Shown here: piece by piece, positions 52,692 through 61,419 of the stretch
How the letters are laid out: every line of letters starts with the position of its first letter
How positions within the stretch are numbered: position 1 is the stretch's first letter
DNA from: Mycolicibacterium hodleri
GTDB lineage: Bacteria; Actinomycetota; Actinomycetes; Mycobacteriales; Mycobacteriaceae
Direction of reading: 5' to 3'
NCBI RefSeq assembly: GCF_006439015.1
Contig: NZ_RCZG01000009.1
Span: forward strand, 2,348 to 66,347
DNA: 64,000 bases
The notes under the pieces: model-generated
Database searches by the model: none
Told to the model about the DNA's origin: nothing
The model's input: the letters and a program-made list of their open reading frames with translations, nothing else
Translations under genes and position numbers: made by a program

Positions 52692-53960
52692 TCAGTATGC
52701 GTCCGGATTCTGCTGCACCTCGAGCGGAACGGGATGCTGGTAGAGCCTTGACGCGTTCTCCCACGTCACCTTCCGGACGATGTCCTCGGGCAGCCCGTTG
52801 ATTTGCTCTCCAATGATGCGCTGGGTGTGTGGCCACGTCGAGTCACAGTGGGGGTAGTCGGCTTCGAGCAGGATGTTGTCCGCTCCGATCCGTTCGTACT
52901 GGATGAATGACGATTGATCCTCCACCGCGCAGAACCAGAAATTCCGCGTGAATACCTCCGCAGGGGTCAGGGTCTCCCCCAGATCCCGCCACGTGCCGTA
53001 CATGTCGTGGTAGCTGAGCATATGGTCGAGTCGATCGAGAAGCCCTGCTACCCAGCCGATTCCACCCTCGGACATACAGATCTTCAAATCCGGGTACCTG
53101 GTGCACACGCCGGAGTACAGCCAGTCCACCGCGGCGGAGATCGCGTAGGCGAAGAACAGCACGCCCTGCACGTCGGGAGGCGCGTCGTCGGTGGTGGACG
53201 GTGACGTGCCCGAGGACCCGATGTGGAGATTCACCACGGTCCCGGTCTCGGCGCACGCGGCCATCAGCGGTTCCCAGTATCCGGAATGGATCGTCGGCAG
53301 GCCCAACATCGCCGGGTTCTCGCTGAACGTCACCGCGTGAAAGCCACGGTCGGCGTTCTCGTGGATCATCTTCGCGGCGACGTCCGGATCGAGTAGCCAC
53401 GGCAGTTGGCACGGAATGATCCTTTCGGGGTAGGCACCCGCCCAGGCGTCGATGTGCCAGTCGTTCCACGCCCGTACCGATGCCATCGCGAGGTCGCGGT
53501 CGCTGGTCACCTGCTGCAGTCGCTGACCGGCGAAGCCTGGCAGGAACGACGGGAAGTTCAGCGACGCATACACTCCATTGAGGTCCATGTCCTTCACTCG
53601 CGCATGGATGTCCCAGGCGCCGTGCCGCATCTCGTCGAATCGCGTCGGCTCGAAGCCGTACTCGGACACCGGCCTGCCGACCACCGCGTTGAAGCCCACG
53701 TTGGGCAGTGACTGACCGTCGTACATCCAGGTTTGACCGCCCCCTTCGGTGTCAACCACCCGCGGGGCGCGGTCGGCGAACTTCCGCGGTACCCGCCCCT
53801 CGAAGGTATCGGGCGGTTCGACGATGTGGTCGTCGACCGAGATCACCGTGTACTGCCGCGCGGCCCTTTCGGGCTCGGGCAAAAACGTGACCGTTCGGTC
53901 GGCCCCGGTCCCGGCGGTGGTGAAGCTGAGGTTCGCCGACATCTCGTCGATGGAAGCCAT
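52692..53960 (-). CDS. amidohydrolase family protein (ACMSD-like)
   Basis: 422 aa amidohydrolase-2 (PF04909) enzyme. The first metal motif is ISVDDHIVEPPDTF (DxH-type), NLHIGSSGTSPST holds a later histidine, and LLEADYPHCDSTWPHT the terminal Asp/His. GIGWVAGLLDRLDHML is typical of the actinobacterial group. Related enzymes decarboxylate or hydrolyse ring-cleavage intermediates. ATG at 53960 with AAGGAG upstream. It lies between the class II aldolase and thioesterase in one co-directional operon. Confidence 0.92.
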   Translation of the reverse strand: MASIDEMSANLSFTTAGTGADRTVTFLPEPERAARQYTVISVDDHIVEPPDTFEGRVPRKFADRAPRVVDTEGGGQTWMYDGQSLPNVGFNAVVGRPVSEYGFEPTRFDEMRHGAWDIHARVKDMDLNGVYASLNFPSFLPGFAGQRLQQVTSDRDLAMASVRAWNDWHIDAWAGAYPERIIPCQLPWLLDPDVAAKMIHENADRGFHAVTFSENPAMLGLPTIHSGYWEPLMAACAETGTVVNLHIGSSGTSPSTTDDAPPDVQGVLFFAYAISAAVDWLYSGVCTRYPDLKICMSEGGIGWVAGLLDRLDHMLSYHDMYGTWRDLGETLTPAEVFTRNFWFCAVEDQSSFIQYERIGADNILLEADYPHCDSTWPHTQRIIGEQINGLPEDIVRKVTWENASRLYQHPVPLEVQQNPDAY

Positions 53961-53993
53961 GCGCTCAATCTCCTTCTCTCGTGGTCGATCACG

Positions 53994-54767
53994 TCACTCG
54001 AGGACGCCGCGGTCGGCCTTGATCGTCATTCGCGCCGCACCTGCCCAATACACGTCGGCCGCCCGTTCGATCAACGACGCCTGCATCCCCACCATGTCGC
54101 CACGGTTCATCCTGGACGGCGTCCGACCGGTGACCAGCACGTCATAGGCCAGCCGACACACCCGCTCGATGGAGACCGCCCGGTACACCGCTTGCGCGAG
54201 GTTGCTGCCGGTCGCGATCACACCGTGGTTCGCCAAGATCACCAGATTCGCCCAGCCGACTTGGCCGGCAAGCTCATTCGCCCGCCATGGCGCATCGATC
54301 TCGCCGTCGTACTCGGGCACCAGGTACATGTCGTCCAGGAAGAGCGCACCGGTCTGGTGAACCAGCTCCGGCAGCATGCCGAGGGCGGCGATCAAGCTCA
54401 CGTAGTACGGGTGGTTGTGGATCACCACCCGGGCGTCGGGTCGCTGCCGGTGCAGCTCGGTGTGGAGGTGGATGGCAGGCGTCACGTCCCAGCGTCCGCT
54501 GACCACCCGTGCGTTCTCGTCCACGACGCAAATGTCCGAGGCGGTGAGCTCCTGCCACCACAGGCCCCAGGGATTGACGAACATGTCGGACCGATCGTCG
54601 GGCTGCCAGGTGATGTGCCCGGCCATGTTCTCGGCGAACCCGACGTCGGCGAGATGACGGAACGCCACGGCCATCTTCTGCTCGTCGCTGAGGTCCACCC
54701 CGATGGGCGGCACCTTCGACGGCGCCCAGACTCCCAAACCGCCCTGTCGAACCCGTTCTTCCGTCAT
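53994..54767 (-). CDS. class II aldolase/adducin family protein
   Basis: 257 aa. The fold signature is seen in ADVGFAENMAGHITWQP, and the metal histidines in VVIHNHPYYVSL (HxH) and LVILANHGVIATG. It cleaves or forms C-C bonds on an unknown hydroxy/oxo compound. ATG at 54767. It follows the acyl-CoA ligase by 73 bp that consist of a GAGCGAGG-type repeat, and precedes the amidohydrolase by 33 bp. Confidence 0.92.
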   Translation of the reverse strand: MTEERVRQGGLGVWAPSKVPPIGVDLSDEQKMAVAFRHLADVGFAENMAGHITWQPDDRSDMFVNPWGLWWQELTASDICVVDENARVVSGRWDVTPAIHLHTELHRQRPDARVVIHNHPYYVSLIAALGMLPELVHQTGALFLDDMYLVPEYDGEIDAPWRANELAGQVGWANLVILANHGVIATGSNLAQAVYRAVSIERVCRLAYDVLVTGRTPSRMNRGDMVGMQASLIERAADVYWAGAARMTIKADRGVLE

Positions 54768-54770
54768 GGC

Positions 54771-54838
54771 TCGACTCCCGCTCGTTCCGGTCCTCGCTCG
54801 TCCCTCGCTGCGATCCTCACTCGCGCTCGTCTTCGGGA
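54771..54838 (-). repeat. GAGCGAGG-rich imperfect repeat
   Basis: The gap between two operon genes is built from repeats of ACGAGCG/GCAGCGAGG units on the minus strand. Similar CGCTTCGCT/GATC-CGC wording occurs in the argF-argR gap. It may be a small mycobacterial intergenic repeat or a structured mRNA spacer; no coding role. Confidence 0.4.
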
Positions 54839-54840
54839 GG

Positions 54841-56442
54841 TCATGGCTCCAGTGTCGATCGGATGAGGTCGCGAAGTTGGCCTTTGGCGATCTTGCCGCC
54901 CGAGGAACGCGGCAGGTCGTCGAGGATTTCGAGTCGTTCCGGCAGCAACTCCTTGGAGACGCCAATGCCCAACAGGTGCTCGACGAGCGCAGGCAGGTCG
55001 ATGGCGCCATCGCGCTTCAACTCGACGAACGCGCACACCCTTTCGCCGAAGACGGGGTCGGGCATCGCCACCGCCGCGGCTACCGCCACGGCGGGATGGG
55101 TCGCGACGACTTCCTCCACCGCGACGGCGCTGATGTTCTTTCCGCCGCGCAGGATGAAATCCGACGTCCGACCGGTCAGGCTGAGATAGCCGTCGGCGTC
55201 GAGTTCGCAGATGTCACCCATCCGCATCCCGCCATCCTTGGTGAACAACTGGTCGTGGTCGGTGCCGTCGAGATAGCCGAGACTGGTTGCCGGACCACGG
55301 CAGACAGGTTGTCCTCGTCCCGATTCCGTGACGTCGAGATCTCCGGCGAACAGTCGGACGTGCATCTCCGGCACGATCCGCCCCGCGGTGCGAAGTCGGC
55401 GGTGCAAGGTATCCGCCACGGTGGTCGCGCTCAACATACCGGTTTCGTTCGATCCGTAGAACTGCAAGATCTTCACCCCCGTCAGCTCCTCGAACTGCGC
55501 GGCCTGCGTATAGGGCAGCGGCTCACCTCCGGTGAACACGATGCGCAGGCTGCTGAGATCGTGGGTGCGGGAGGCGGGGCTCGCCAGGATCATGGCCAAT
55601 TGGGTACTGACGCAACATAGTACGGTCGCGTGGTAGCGCTCGACGGCGGCACAGGTGGAGGCGGGATCGAAGCGCTCGATCCTGACCGTCGTCGCGCCTA
55701 GATGGATGGGCGTGGTGTGCGACGTCCAGATTCCGAAGCCGAATGGCGTGGGAATGACGGGCAGGAAGACGTCGTCGGCGGTGAGTTCGCCATTGGCGAC
55801 GGCCTTCTGGTGGAAGTAGTACCAGCGATTCTGGTTGTGCACCACACACTTTGGCAGGCCGGTCGTGCCCGACGTCGAGTTGATGAGGAACACGTCGTCG
55901 GGTCCGAGGGGCGATAGTCCCCCGTCGGCACCCGGTTTCTCGACTGGGTCGACGAAGACCTCGCCGGAACGCTGGCCTAGGAGGATGGAACGAAGTGTCG
56001 GGTCGGCGTCGGCGGCCGCTCGTGCTGCCGCTTCACGTCGCCCGGCATCGCTGACGAGCAGCGACGGTTTCGCCGTGCGCAGGATGTGGGTCACTTCGCG
56101 AACACCAGCCCGCGCCCCGAGTCCCACCGCGACCGCGCCGCAGCGTTCGATCGCCACCAGTAGTACGTGAATCTCGGAGCTGTCCCGGTGCCAGACCGCT
56201 ACGACGTCACCGGCCAATACGCCGCAGTCTCGGAGTTGGCAGGCCAGGTTCGTGGCGGCATGGTCGAACTCCGACCATGTCAAGGCGCAGCCGGGCGAGT
56301 CGAGAAGGAAGTCCACGAACGCCGGTTTGTCCGGTGATGACAGGGCGTTGTGCCGAACGCCGTCGGAGAGCGTGGTGTCCGACCACCAGCCGGCGGCTCG
56401 ATACTGTGCGGCCTCCACGCTGGTGACGGCGGCGGCGACCAT
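54841..56442 (-). CDS. AMP-dependent acyl-CoA synthetase/ligase
   Basis: 533 aa adenylate-forming enzyme. The P-loop is INSTSGTTGLPKCVVH, the adenine motif FYGSNETG, the hinge-region GDICELDADGYLSLTGRTSDFILRGGKNIS, and the catalytic lysine RSSGGKIAKGQLRDL near the end. Such genes in catabolic operons usually activate an aromatic or short acid to its CoA ester; benzoate-type ligases are the nearest in appearance. ATG at 56442 sits 6 nt after TATGAT. First gene of a five-gene unit with aldolase, amidohydrolase, thioesterase and the UbiD relic. Confidence 0.94.
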   Translation of the reverse strand: MVAAAVTSVEAAQYRAAGWWSDTTLSDGVRHNALSSPDKPAFVDFLLDSPGCALTWSEFDHAATNLACQLRDCGVLAGDVVAVWHRDSSEIHVLLVAIERCGAVAVGLGARAGVREVTHILRTAKPSLLVSDAGRREAAARAAADADPTLRSILLGQRSGEVFVDPVEKPGADGGLSPLGPDDVFLINSTSGTTGLPKCVVHNQNRWYYFHQKAVANGELTADDVFLPVIPTPFGFGIWTSHTTPIHLGATTVRIERFDPASTCAAVERYHATVLCCVSTQLAMILASPASRTHDLSSLRIVFTGGEPLPYTQAAQFEELTGVKILQFYGSNETGMLSATTVADTLHRRLRTAGRIVPEMHVRLFAGDLDVTESGRGQPVCRGPATSLGYLDGTDHDQLFTKDGGMRMGDICELDADGYLSLTGRTSDFILRGGKNISAVAVEEVVATHPAVAVAAAVAMPDPVFGERVCAFVELKRDGAIDLPALVEHLLGIGVSKELLPERLEILDDLPRSSGGKIAKGQLRDLIRSTLEP

Positions 56443-56448
56443 CACCAG

Positions 56449-56454
56449 ATCATA
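56449..56454 (-). promoter_or_regulatory. -10 box of the catabolic operon, leaderless
   Basis: Minus-strand TATGAT (56449-56454), CTGGTG, then ATG at 56442. The 6-nt spacing favours this ATG over the GTG at 56445. Confidence 0.6.
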
Positions 56455-56504
56455 GGAAGGTAGGGGACACGGTCAATGAAAATGGGGCGAGTCTGCAGAT
56501 TCGA

Positions 56505-57677
56505 TTACGTGCAGTCGGTGGTCGTACTGACGCGATTGCGTCCGTGTTGCTTGGCGTGGTAGAGGGCGCGATCGGCGTCCTGCAGGAGATCCCTTGGCGA
56601 TTTCATGTTTTCGTCCATGCTGGCAGCGCCGATACTCACGGTGATGGCACGTCGTCTCCAGGGTGCCCGCTGCACGATGCGGCGAAATCTCTCCCCTATG
56701 ACGAAGGCACCCTTTAGCGTGGTGCCGGGCAGAATGGCCGCAAATTCTTCCCCGCCGTAACGGAAGAGCGAATCCTGCGCCCGAAGCTCCGATTGCAAGA
56801 GCTGCGAAACCGCGCGCAAATTTTCGTCGCCCACTGCATGACTGAAGTCGTCGTTCAAAGCCTTGAAGTGGTCGATGTCGATCATGAGTAGCGAGCACAC
56901 GGTGCCGTACCTCTCGGCCCTTGCGCATTCCTCGTCGAGCTTGCGGTCGAATGAGCGGCGGTTCTGAACCCCGGTCAGCACGTCCGTGACGGACAGCTCT
57001 TCGAGATTCGTCCTGACCCTCTCCATGTCCCGCTGGTATTCCTGCAGGCACTCGACATACTGTTCCTGATCCAATACCGCTCGCTCGAGAGTGGCGATGC
57101 TGTGGCGCAATTCGAGCTGCACGACGATCTCACGCGACAGGATTCGCAAGGCCTCCACTTGAGTCGCCGTAAGTTTGCGCGGCTCTCGATCGATCACGCA
57201 AATCGTACCCAGCGCCTCACCGGTCGGCGTGACCAGAGGTGCGCCTGCATAAAAACGGATGTGAGGATCAGAGGTGACCAAAGGATTGGAAGCGAAGCGC
57301 TGATCGAGAGTGGCATCCTCCACTGTCATGACTTCATCGGGGTTCATGATCGAGTGCGTGCAGAATGCCTGAGAGCGCGGTGTTTCACTGGCATCCAGCC
57401 CTACATTTGCCTTGAACCATTGACGGTGGTCGTCCAGCAGGGTAATCAACGCAATGGGCGTGTTGCAGATTGCCGAGGCCAGCTTCGCAAAGTCGTCATA
57501 TGCCTGCTCGGGCAGGGAATCCATGATGTCGTAATCGCCGAGAGCACGCAGCCTGTTGGCTTCGTTGCCGGGGATTGGGAAGGAGGGGGTCAACGCCGTG
57601 CGCCTCCAAAGTCCACAATTCTGCCGTGCCGTCGACACTATTGGACCACGTGCGCGGATCCGAGGGACCAAAGTCAT
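56505..57677 (-). CDS. GAF-GGDEF diguanylate cyclase
   Basis: 390 aa, cytoplasmic. A GAF sensor domain (residues about 60-195; ITLLDDHRQWFKANVGL, GTICVIDREPRKLT) is followed by a short coiled coil (LERAVLDQEQYVECLQEYQRDM) and a GGDEF domain whose active site is GGEEF (about 307-311). An RAQD motif five residues before it is the product-inhibition I-site. It should make c-di-GMP under feedback control. The start at ATG 57677 is tentative; homology begins near residue 33. It is divergent from the heme oxygenase-phytochrome pair. Confidence 0.92.
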   Translation of the reverse strand: MTLVPRIRARGPIVSTARQNCGLWRRTALTPSFPIPGNEANRLRALGDYDIMDSLPEQAYDDFAKLASAICNTPIALITLLDDHRQWFKANVGLDASETPRSQAFCTHSIMNPDEVMTVEDATLDQRFASNPLVTSDPHIRFYAGAPLVTPTGEALGTICVIDREPRKLTATQVEALRILSREIVVQLELRHSIATLERAVLDQEQYVECLQEYQRDMERVRTNLEELSVTDVLTGVQNRRSFDRKLDEECARAERYGTVCSLLMIDIDHFKALNDDFSHAVGDENLRAVSQLLQSELRAQDSLFRYGGEEFAAILPGTTLKGAFVIGERFRRIVQRAPWRRRAITVSIGAASMDENMKSPRDLLQDADRALYHAKQHGRNRVSTTTDCT

Positions 57678-57793
57678 TAGCCACGTCGCATTTCCGGCTT
57701 TTCACGTGCCGGTTGTGATCGCGGTGGACAATCGTGCCCACGGGGCCGGATGCGAGACGTTCGAACCGCAGCGAAGGCGGGACATTGGCCGGT

Positions 57794-58420
57794 ATGTCGA
57801 CGATGCGCGAAGGTGAGGCGCCACTCGCCGCACTTCGTCGTGCGACCGCCGCGGATCATGAATCGGTCGATCAGCTGATTGATCCGGATCGGCTCGTCGA
57901 AATCGGCTACTACGCCGCCGTCGTCGGCGGGCTGATCGAGGCCGCCGAGCACGTCGAAGTGACGTTGCCGCTGATCCCGAGCGACCTGTGTGCCGAGGGG
58001 CTTTCGCCGTCAGAGGTGTCCAAGCGGTTGGCTCTCGACGACGAGTCGGCGTTCTTGGACGAGGTGGCCGGACCCCGGCCCCTTCCACGTCCCTCGGGCT
58101 TAGGGGAACCGCTGCAAGGGTCGGGTCCGCACGTGCGCGCCGCGATTCTGGGGCTCCTCTACGTCTACGTCGGCTCCGGATTTGGCGGTCTGCGCCTGCT
58201 GCGGGTTGCGCGAACCGCGCCCTGGTGGCAGTGCGAACGCGAGCAACTGCTGCTCCGGCCGTACGGCGCCCACCTCGACGAACGTTGGCGGGCGGTGCTG
58301 ACCGCCCTTGCGTTACTGGACTCCGACGAGACGAACGCTGCCGCAACGGCCGCACGTGTCTGCTTCGACCTGCACCGCCGGTCCCTCGTCGACCACCTTT
58401 CGGTCGGAGGCGGCAGATGA
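57794..58420 (+). CDS. biliverdin-producing heme oxygenase
   Basis: 208 aa. The N-terminal segment LRRATAADHESVDQLI places the proximal heme-ligand histidine at His22, and GLLYVYVGSGFGGLRLL corresponds to the distal helix with its glycine pair. It opens heme to biliverdin, the chromophore of the phytochrome encoded next. ATG at 57794; its stop overlaps the phytochrome start (ATGA), so chromophore and apoprotein synthesis are translationally coupled. Confidence 0.92.
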   Translation: MSTMREGEAPLAALRRATAADHESVDQLIDPDRLVEIGYYAAVVGGLIEAAEHVEVTLPLIPSDLCAEGLSPSEVSKRLALDDESAFLDEVAGPRPLPRPSGLGEPLQGSGPHVRAAILGLLYVYVGSGFGGLRLLRVARTAPWWQCEREQLLLRPYGAHLDERWRAVLTALALLDSDETNAAATAARVCFDLHRRSLVDHLSVGGGR

Positions 58421-61281
58421 GCAACGACTCCGAAGCGCTGTGGAAGGTGGTCGGCCACGAGGGCTGTGAAACCGAGCCGATCAACAAACCCGACGCCATC
58501 CAGGCGCGCGGGTGGCTCCTCGCCGTCGACCTTGCGGCGGGGCGCGTCTCCCACGTGTCGTCGAACCTGAATGCTTCGATCAGCGGCATCCTAGTCAGCA
58601 CCACGGTCTTGGGCTCGAAGTTTGAAGACGTCGCGCGTGCACTCCAACTCCCGGACGCTGCAACGCAGTTCGAGCCCATCGCGGGTTGGCGGACCGAGAT
58701 GCCGTGGCTGACCTCGGATCCGGTGGTGGTCACGGCCCACTCGACGAGTGACCACTACGTCCTCGAGATCGAGCGCGACATCCCATCCGTCGCTTCGGAT
58801 CCGACCGCGATGATAGCTACGCTGCTGGAGGCCCCGAGCTGGCAGGCGTTCTCCGAGCAAACGGTGAAGGCCCTTGGACAGATGTTCGGCTACGCGCGCA
58901 CCATGGCCTACACGTTTCATCCCGACCATCACGGCGAGGTGACCGCCGAGTACCTCAACCAGTCCGACCTGGAGCCGTTTCTCGGACTGCACTATCCCGC
59001 CTCGGACATCCCGCGCCAAGCCCGTCGGTTGTACGTCATGCAATTGGTGCGGGTCATCGAGGACGTGGATGAACCGACCGTTCATCTACTCGGATCTGCC
59101 CCGGACTGCGAGTCCTCGCCTGCGCTCGATCTCAGCTTCGCGAACCGTCGCGCCGTCTCACCGGTACACCTTGAGTACACGCGCAACATGGGGGTCGCAG
59201 CCACCGCGACCGTGTCGATCGTCCAGTTGGAGAGGCTGACGGGCATGTTCGTCATGCACCACACCGAGCCCCGATCGCTAAGCCTGAGTGATCGTCTCGC
59301 GCTCGCCACCGTCAGCCACATTGCCTCGTTCGTTTCAGCGAAGATGGACGAGAAGTCGTTCGGAATCCGGCGCGCTCGGGTGACGAGTCTCGCCGAAGAA
59401 CTCCGCCGCAACCTCACGGCCGGTGACAATGCCATCCGGTGCATCGAGGCGATGGGTGACGAAGTCCTGACGGCAGTGGAAGCCGACGGAGTGGTGGCCC
59501 GGCTAAATGGCGAGGTGTTCCGCCTTGGCGACGTGCCAGCGCAGGACATGATCGACCAGCGAGTGCGCGAATTGAACTCGGCCGGGACCGAACTCGTACA
59601 GACGACCGACTGTCTCGCAGCCGACATGCCCGAGCTCGCCGGCTCCGACATTTGTGCGGGTGCGATCGTGGCCAGGCTGCCCGGCACACCTGAGGGGTAC
59701 GTGGCATGGTTCCGTCGGCCATTCCTCGACACCGTCCGATGGGGCGGGGAGTTGACCGCGCTGGTCCGCAAAGACCAGTTCGGACGGCTGCACCCGCGTG
59801 GCTCGTTCGACGAGTTCGTCGAGAACGTCACCGACCGCAGCCGCATGTGGTCCGATCACGATCGGACGGTCGCCGAAAGTCTCTATCGCGCTCTGCAATC
59901 CGGCCTGACCGAGTGGGCGTATCGGCAGCTCGCGGTCCTAGCGACCATCGATCCGCTCACGGGTCTCGGCAACCGTCGCTCGCTCTCACAGGCGATCGAC
60001 GGTGCGACGCCATCCCGATCGGCGTTGCGCCGCTCTGCCCTGCTATATCTCGACCTCGATCGCTTCAAGCAGATCAACGACGCGTTCGGGCACCACATGG
60101 GAGACCTGGTCCTGCAGGCAACCGCTGACCGGCTCGAGCGGGAGACGTTCCATCTGGTCGGTCGGTTCGGCGCCGTGTTCCGCCTCGGCGGCGACGAGTT
60201 CGTCGTGCTCCTTTGCGATGCGGCGCCCGGTATGGTTTCCGCTCTCGCCGACGGGATCCTCGCGGCGTTCCGGGATCCGGTGATCGTGGACGGTTCGATG
60301 AACGTGGTCAACGTCAGCATCGGGGCCGTCGCCGATGCCGATGCCGATGGCATCGATTCCAACGAAATGCTTCGACGCGGAGATCTGGCCATGTACTCGG
60401 CCAAGCGTGCCGGAGGGTCTCGTGTCACGTTCTACCAGGACGACTTCTCACACGCGGCGGTCCGCCGGTCGACGCTCGAACAGCAGCTCTATCAAGCGAT
60501 CGAACACGATGAGCTGATTTCGGTGTTCCAACCCATCGTCTCGCTGCGAACCGGCCAGATCGTGGGTGCGGAGGCGCTGGCGCGCTGGCGCCCGCCCGTC
60601 GGTGGCATCCTCCTGCCTGCCGAATTCATCCTGCTCGCCGAGGAGACCGGTCAGATCCGCCAGGTCGATCAACGGATCACCGAGCGCGCCGTGGTGGAGT
60701 GCCGCGGGTTGTTGCGCGATCCTTCGCGGGAATTCCACCTGGCCATCAACGCGAGCGCCAAGACAGTGGACGCGGAGTACGTCGGCTATCTCGCCGAGTT
60801 GATCGCCCACTACGCGTTCCCCCCCGAACGATTGACCGTCGAGCTGACGGAGTCTGCGATGGTCCACGAATCGGGCCGCCTTCGTCAGACGCTGAGTGAC
60901 ATTCGGTCGCTCGGAGTGAAGGTGGCCATCGATGACTTCGGGACGGGCTACTCCTCGCTGGCCCACCTGCAGAACCTGCCGGTCGACATGGTCAAGCTAG
61001 ATCGCACGTTCGTCGAGCGGCTGCGAGGTGACGAGGGCGCCAACGTAGTCGCCCGCTGGGCGATCCAGTTGGTATCGGAACTCGGAATGCGCATGATCGC
61101 AGAGGGTGTCGAGACCCGCACTGAGGAGGAGGCACTGGTATCACTCGGTTACGACTGGGTGCAGGGCAACCGATACGGCGCGCCGAAACTGGCGCCGCCC
61201 CGAACCAGCGACCTCGAGAGCGCGAGCAAGAATTCGACGACGGTCACACGCGAGCGGATGACGGGATTCGAACCCGTGTGA
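58417..61281 (+). CDS. bacteriophytochrome with GGDEF and EAL output domains
   Basis: 954 aa. PAS-GAF-PHY photosensor: chromophore cysteine Cys17 in GCETEPINKPDAIQARG, the GAF motif PASDIPRQAR near 194, and the PHY tongue motif PRGSF near 460. A GGDEF domain (GGDEF at about 591) and an EAL domain (EAL at about 719; ELTES, IDDFGTGYSSL, KLDRTF, EGVETR) follow. Both output sites look intact; no I-site is seen. It should tune c-di-GMP in response to red/far-red light. The last residues (ERMTGFEPV) are antisense translation of the tRNA-Cys gene. IQARG replaces the usual IQPHG. Confidence 0.94.
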   Translation: MSNDSEALWKVVGHEGCETEPINKPDAIQARGWLLAVDLAAGRVSHVSSNLNASISGILVSTTVLGSKFEDVARALQLPDAATQFEPIAGWRTEMPWLTSDPVVVTAHSTSDHYVLEIERDIPSVASDPTAMIATLLEAPSWQAFSEQTVKALGQMFGYARTMAYTFHPDHHGEVTAEYLNQSDLEPFLGLHYPASDIPRQARRLYVMQLVRVIEDVDEPTVHLLGSAPDCESSPALDLSFANRRAVSPVHLEYTRNMGVAATATVSIVQLERLTGMFVMHHTEPRSLSLSDRLALATVSHIASFVSAKMDEKSFGIRRARVTSLAEELRRNLTAGDNAIRCIEAMGDEVLTAVEADGVVARLNGEVFRLGDVPAQDMIDQRVRELNSAGTELVQTTDCLAADMPELAGSDICAGAIVARLPGTPEGYVAWFRRPFLDTVRWGGELTALVRKDQFGRLHPRGSFDEFVENVTDRSRMWSDHDRTVAESLYRALQSGLTEWAYRQLAVLATIDPLTGLGNRRSLSQAIDGATPSRSALRRSALLYLDLDRFKQINDAFGHHMGDLVLQATADRLERETFHLVGRFGAVFRLGGDEFVVLLCDAAPGMVSALADGILAAFRDPVIVDGSMNVVNVSIGAVADADADGIDSNEMLRRGDLAMYSAKRAGGSRVTFYQDDFSHAAVRRSTLEQQLYQAIEHDELISVFQPIVSLRTGQIVGAEALARWRPPVGGILLPAEFILLAEETGQIRQVDQRITERAVVECRGLLRDPSREFHLAINASAKTVDAEYVGYLAELIAHYAFPPERLTVELTESAMVHESGRLRQTLSDIRSLGVKVAIDDFGTGYSSLAHLQNLPVDMVKLDRTFVERLRGDEGANVVARWAIQLVSELGMRMIAEGVETRTEEEALVSLGYDWVQGNRYGAPKLAPPRTSDLESASKNSTTVTRERMTGFEPV

Positions 61282-61323
61282 ACGGCTTTGCAGGCCGGTG
61301 CCTAGCCACTCAGCCACACCCGC
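61253..61323 (-). tRNA. tRNA-Cys (anticodon GCA)
   Basis: The minus strand folds as a 71-nt tRNA: acceptor GCGGGTG/CATCCGC with one G-U pair, the anticodon loop CTGCAAA with anticodon GCA, the T arm ACGGG-TTCGAATC-CCGT, and discriminator U73 as required for cysteine. CCA is not encoded. Its 3' end overlaps the 3' end of the phytochrome gene by 29 bp on the opposite strand. Confidence 0.95.
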
Positions 61324-61407
61324 GTCGATGACGACTGTGCCATCGCGGCGAGTTCCGCCCCATCCTTTCGATCGGCGTGATCGCTACGACCCGCACGCCG
61401 GTCGCGC

Positions 61408-61413
61408 TACGTT
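61408..61413 (+). promoter_or_regulatory. -10 box of mgtC, leaderless
   Basis: TACGTT (61408-61413), 6 nt (GTCCGA), ATG at 61420; no ribosome binding site. Confidence 0.5.
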
Positions 61414-61419
61414 GTCCGA

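Noticed and set aside
56505..61323. Phytochrome cluster as a tRNA-integrated mobile island
   Set aside because: No integrase and no detected duplicate of the tRNA 3' end in the window; base composition looks like the neighbours. Left as a question only.
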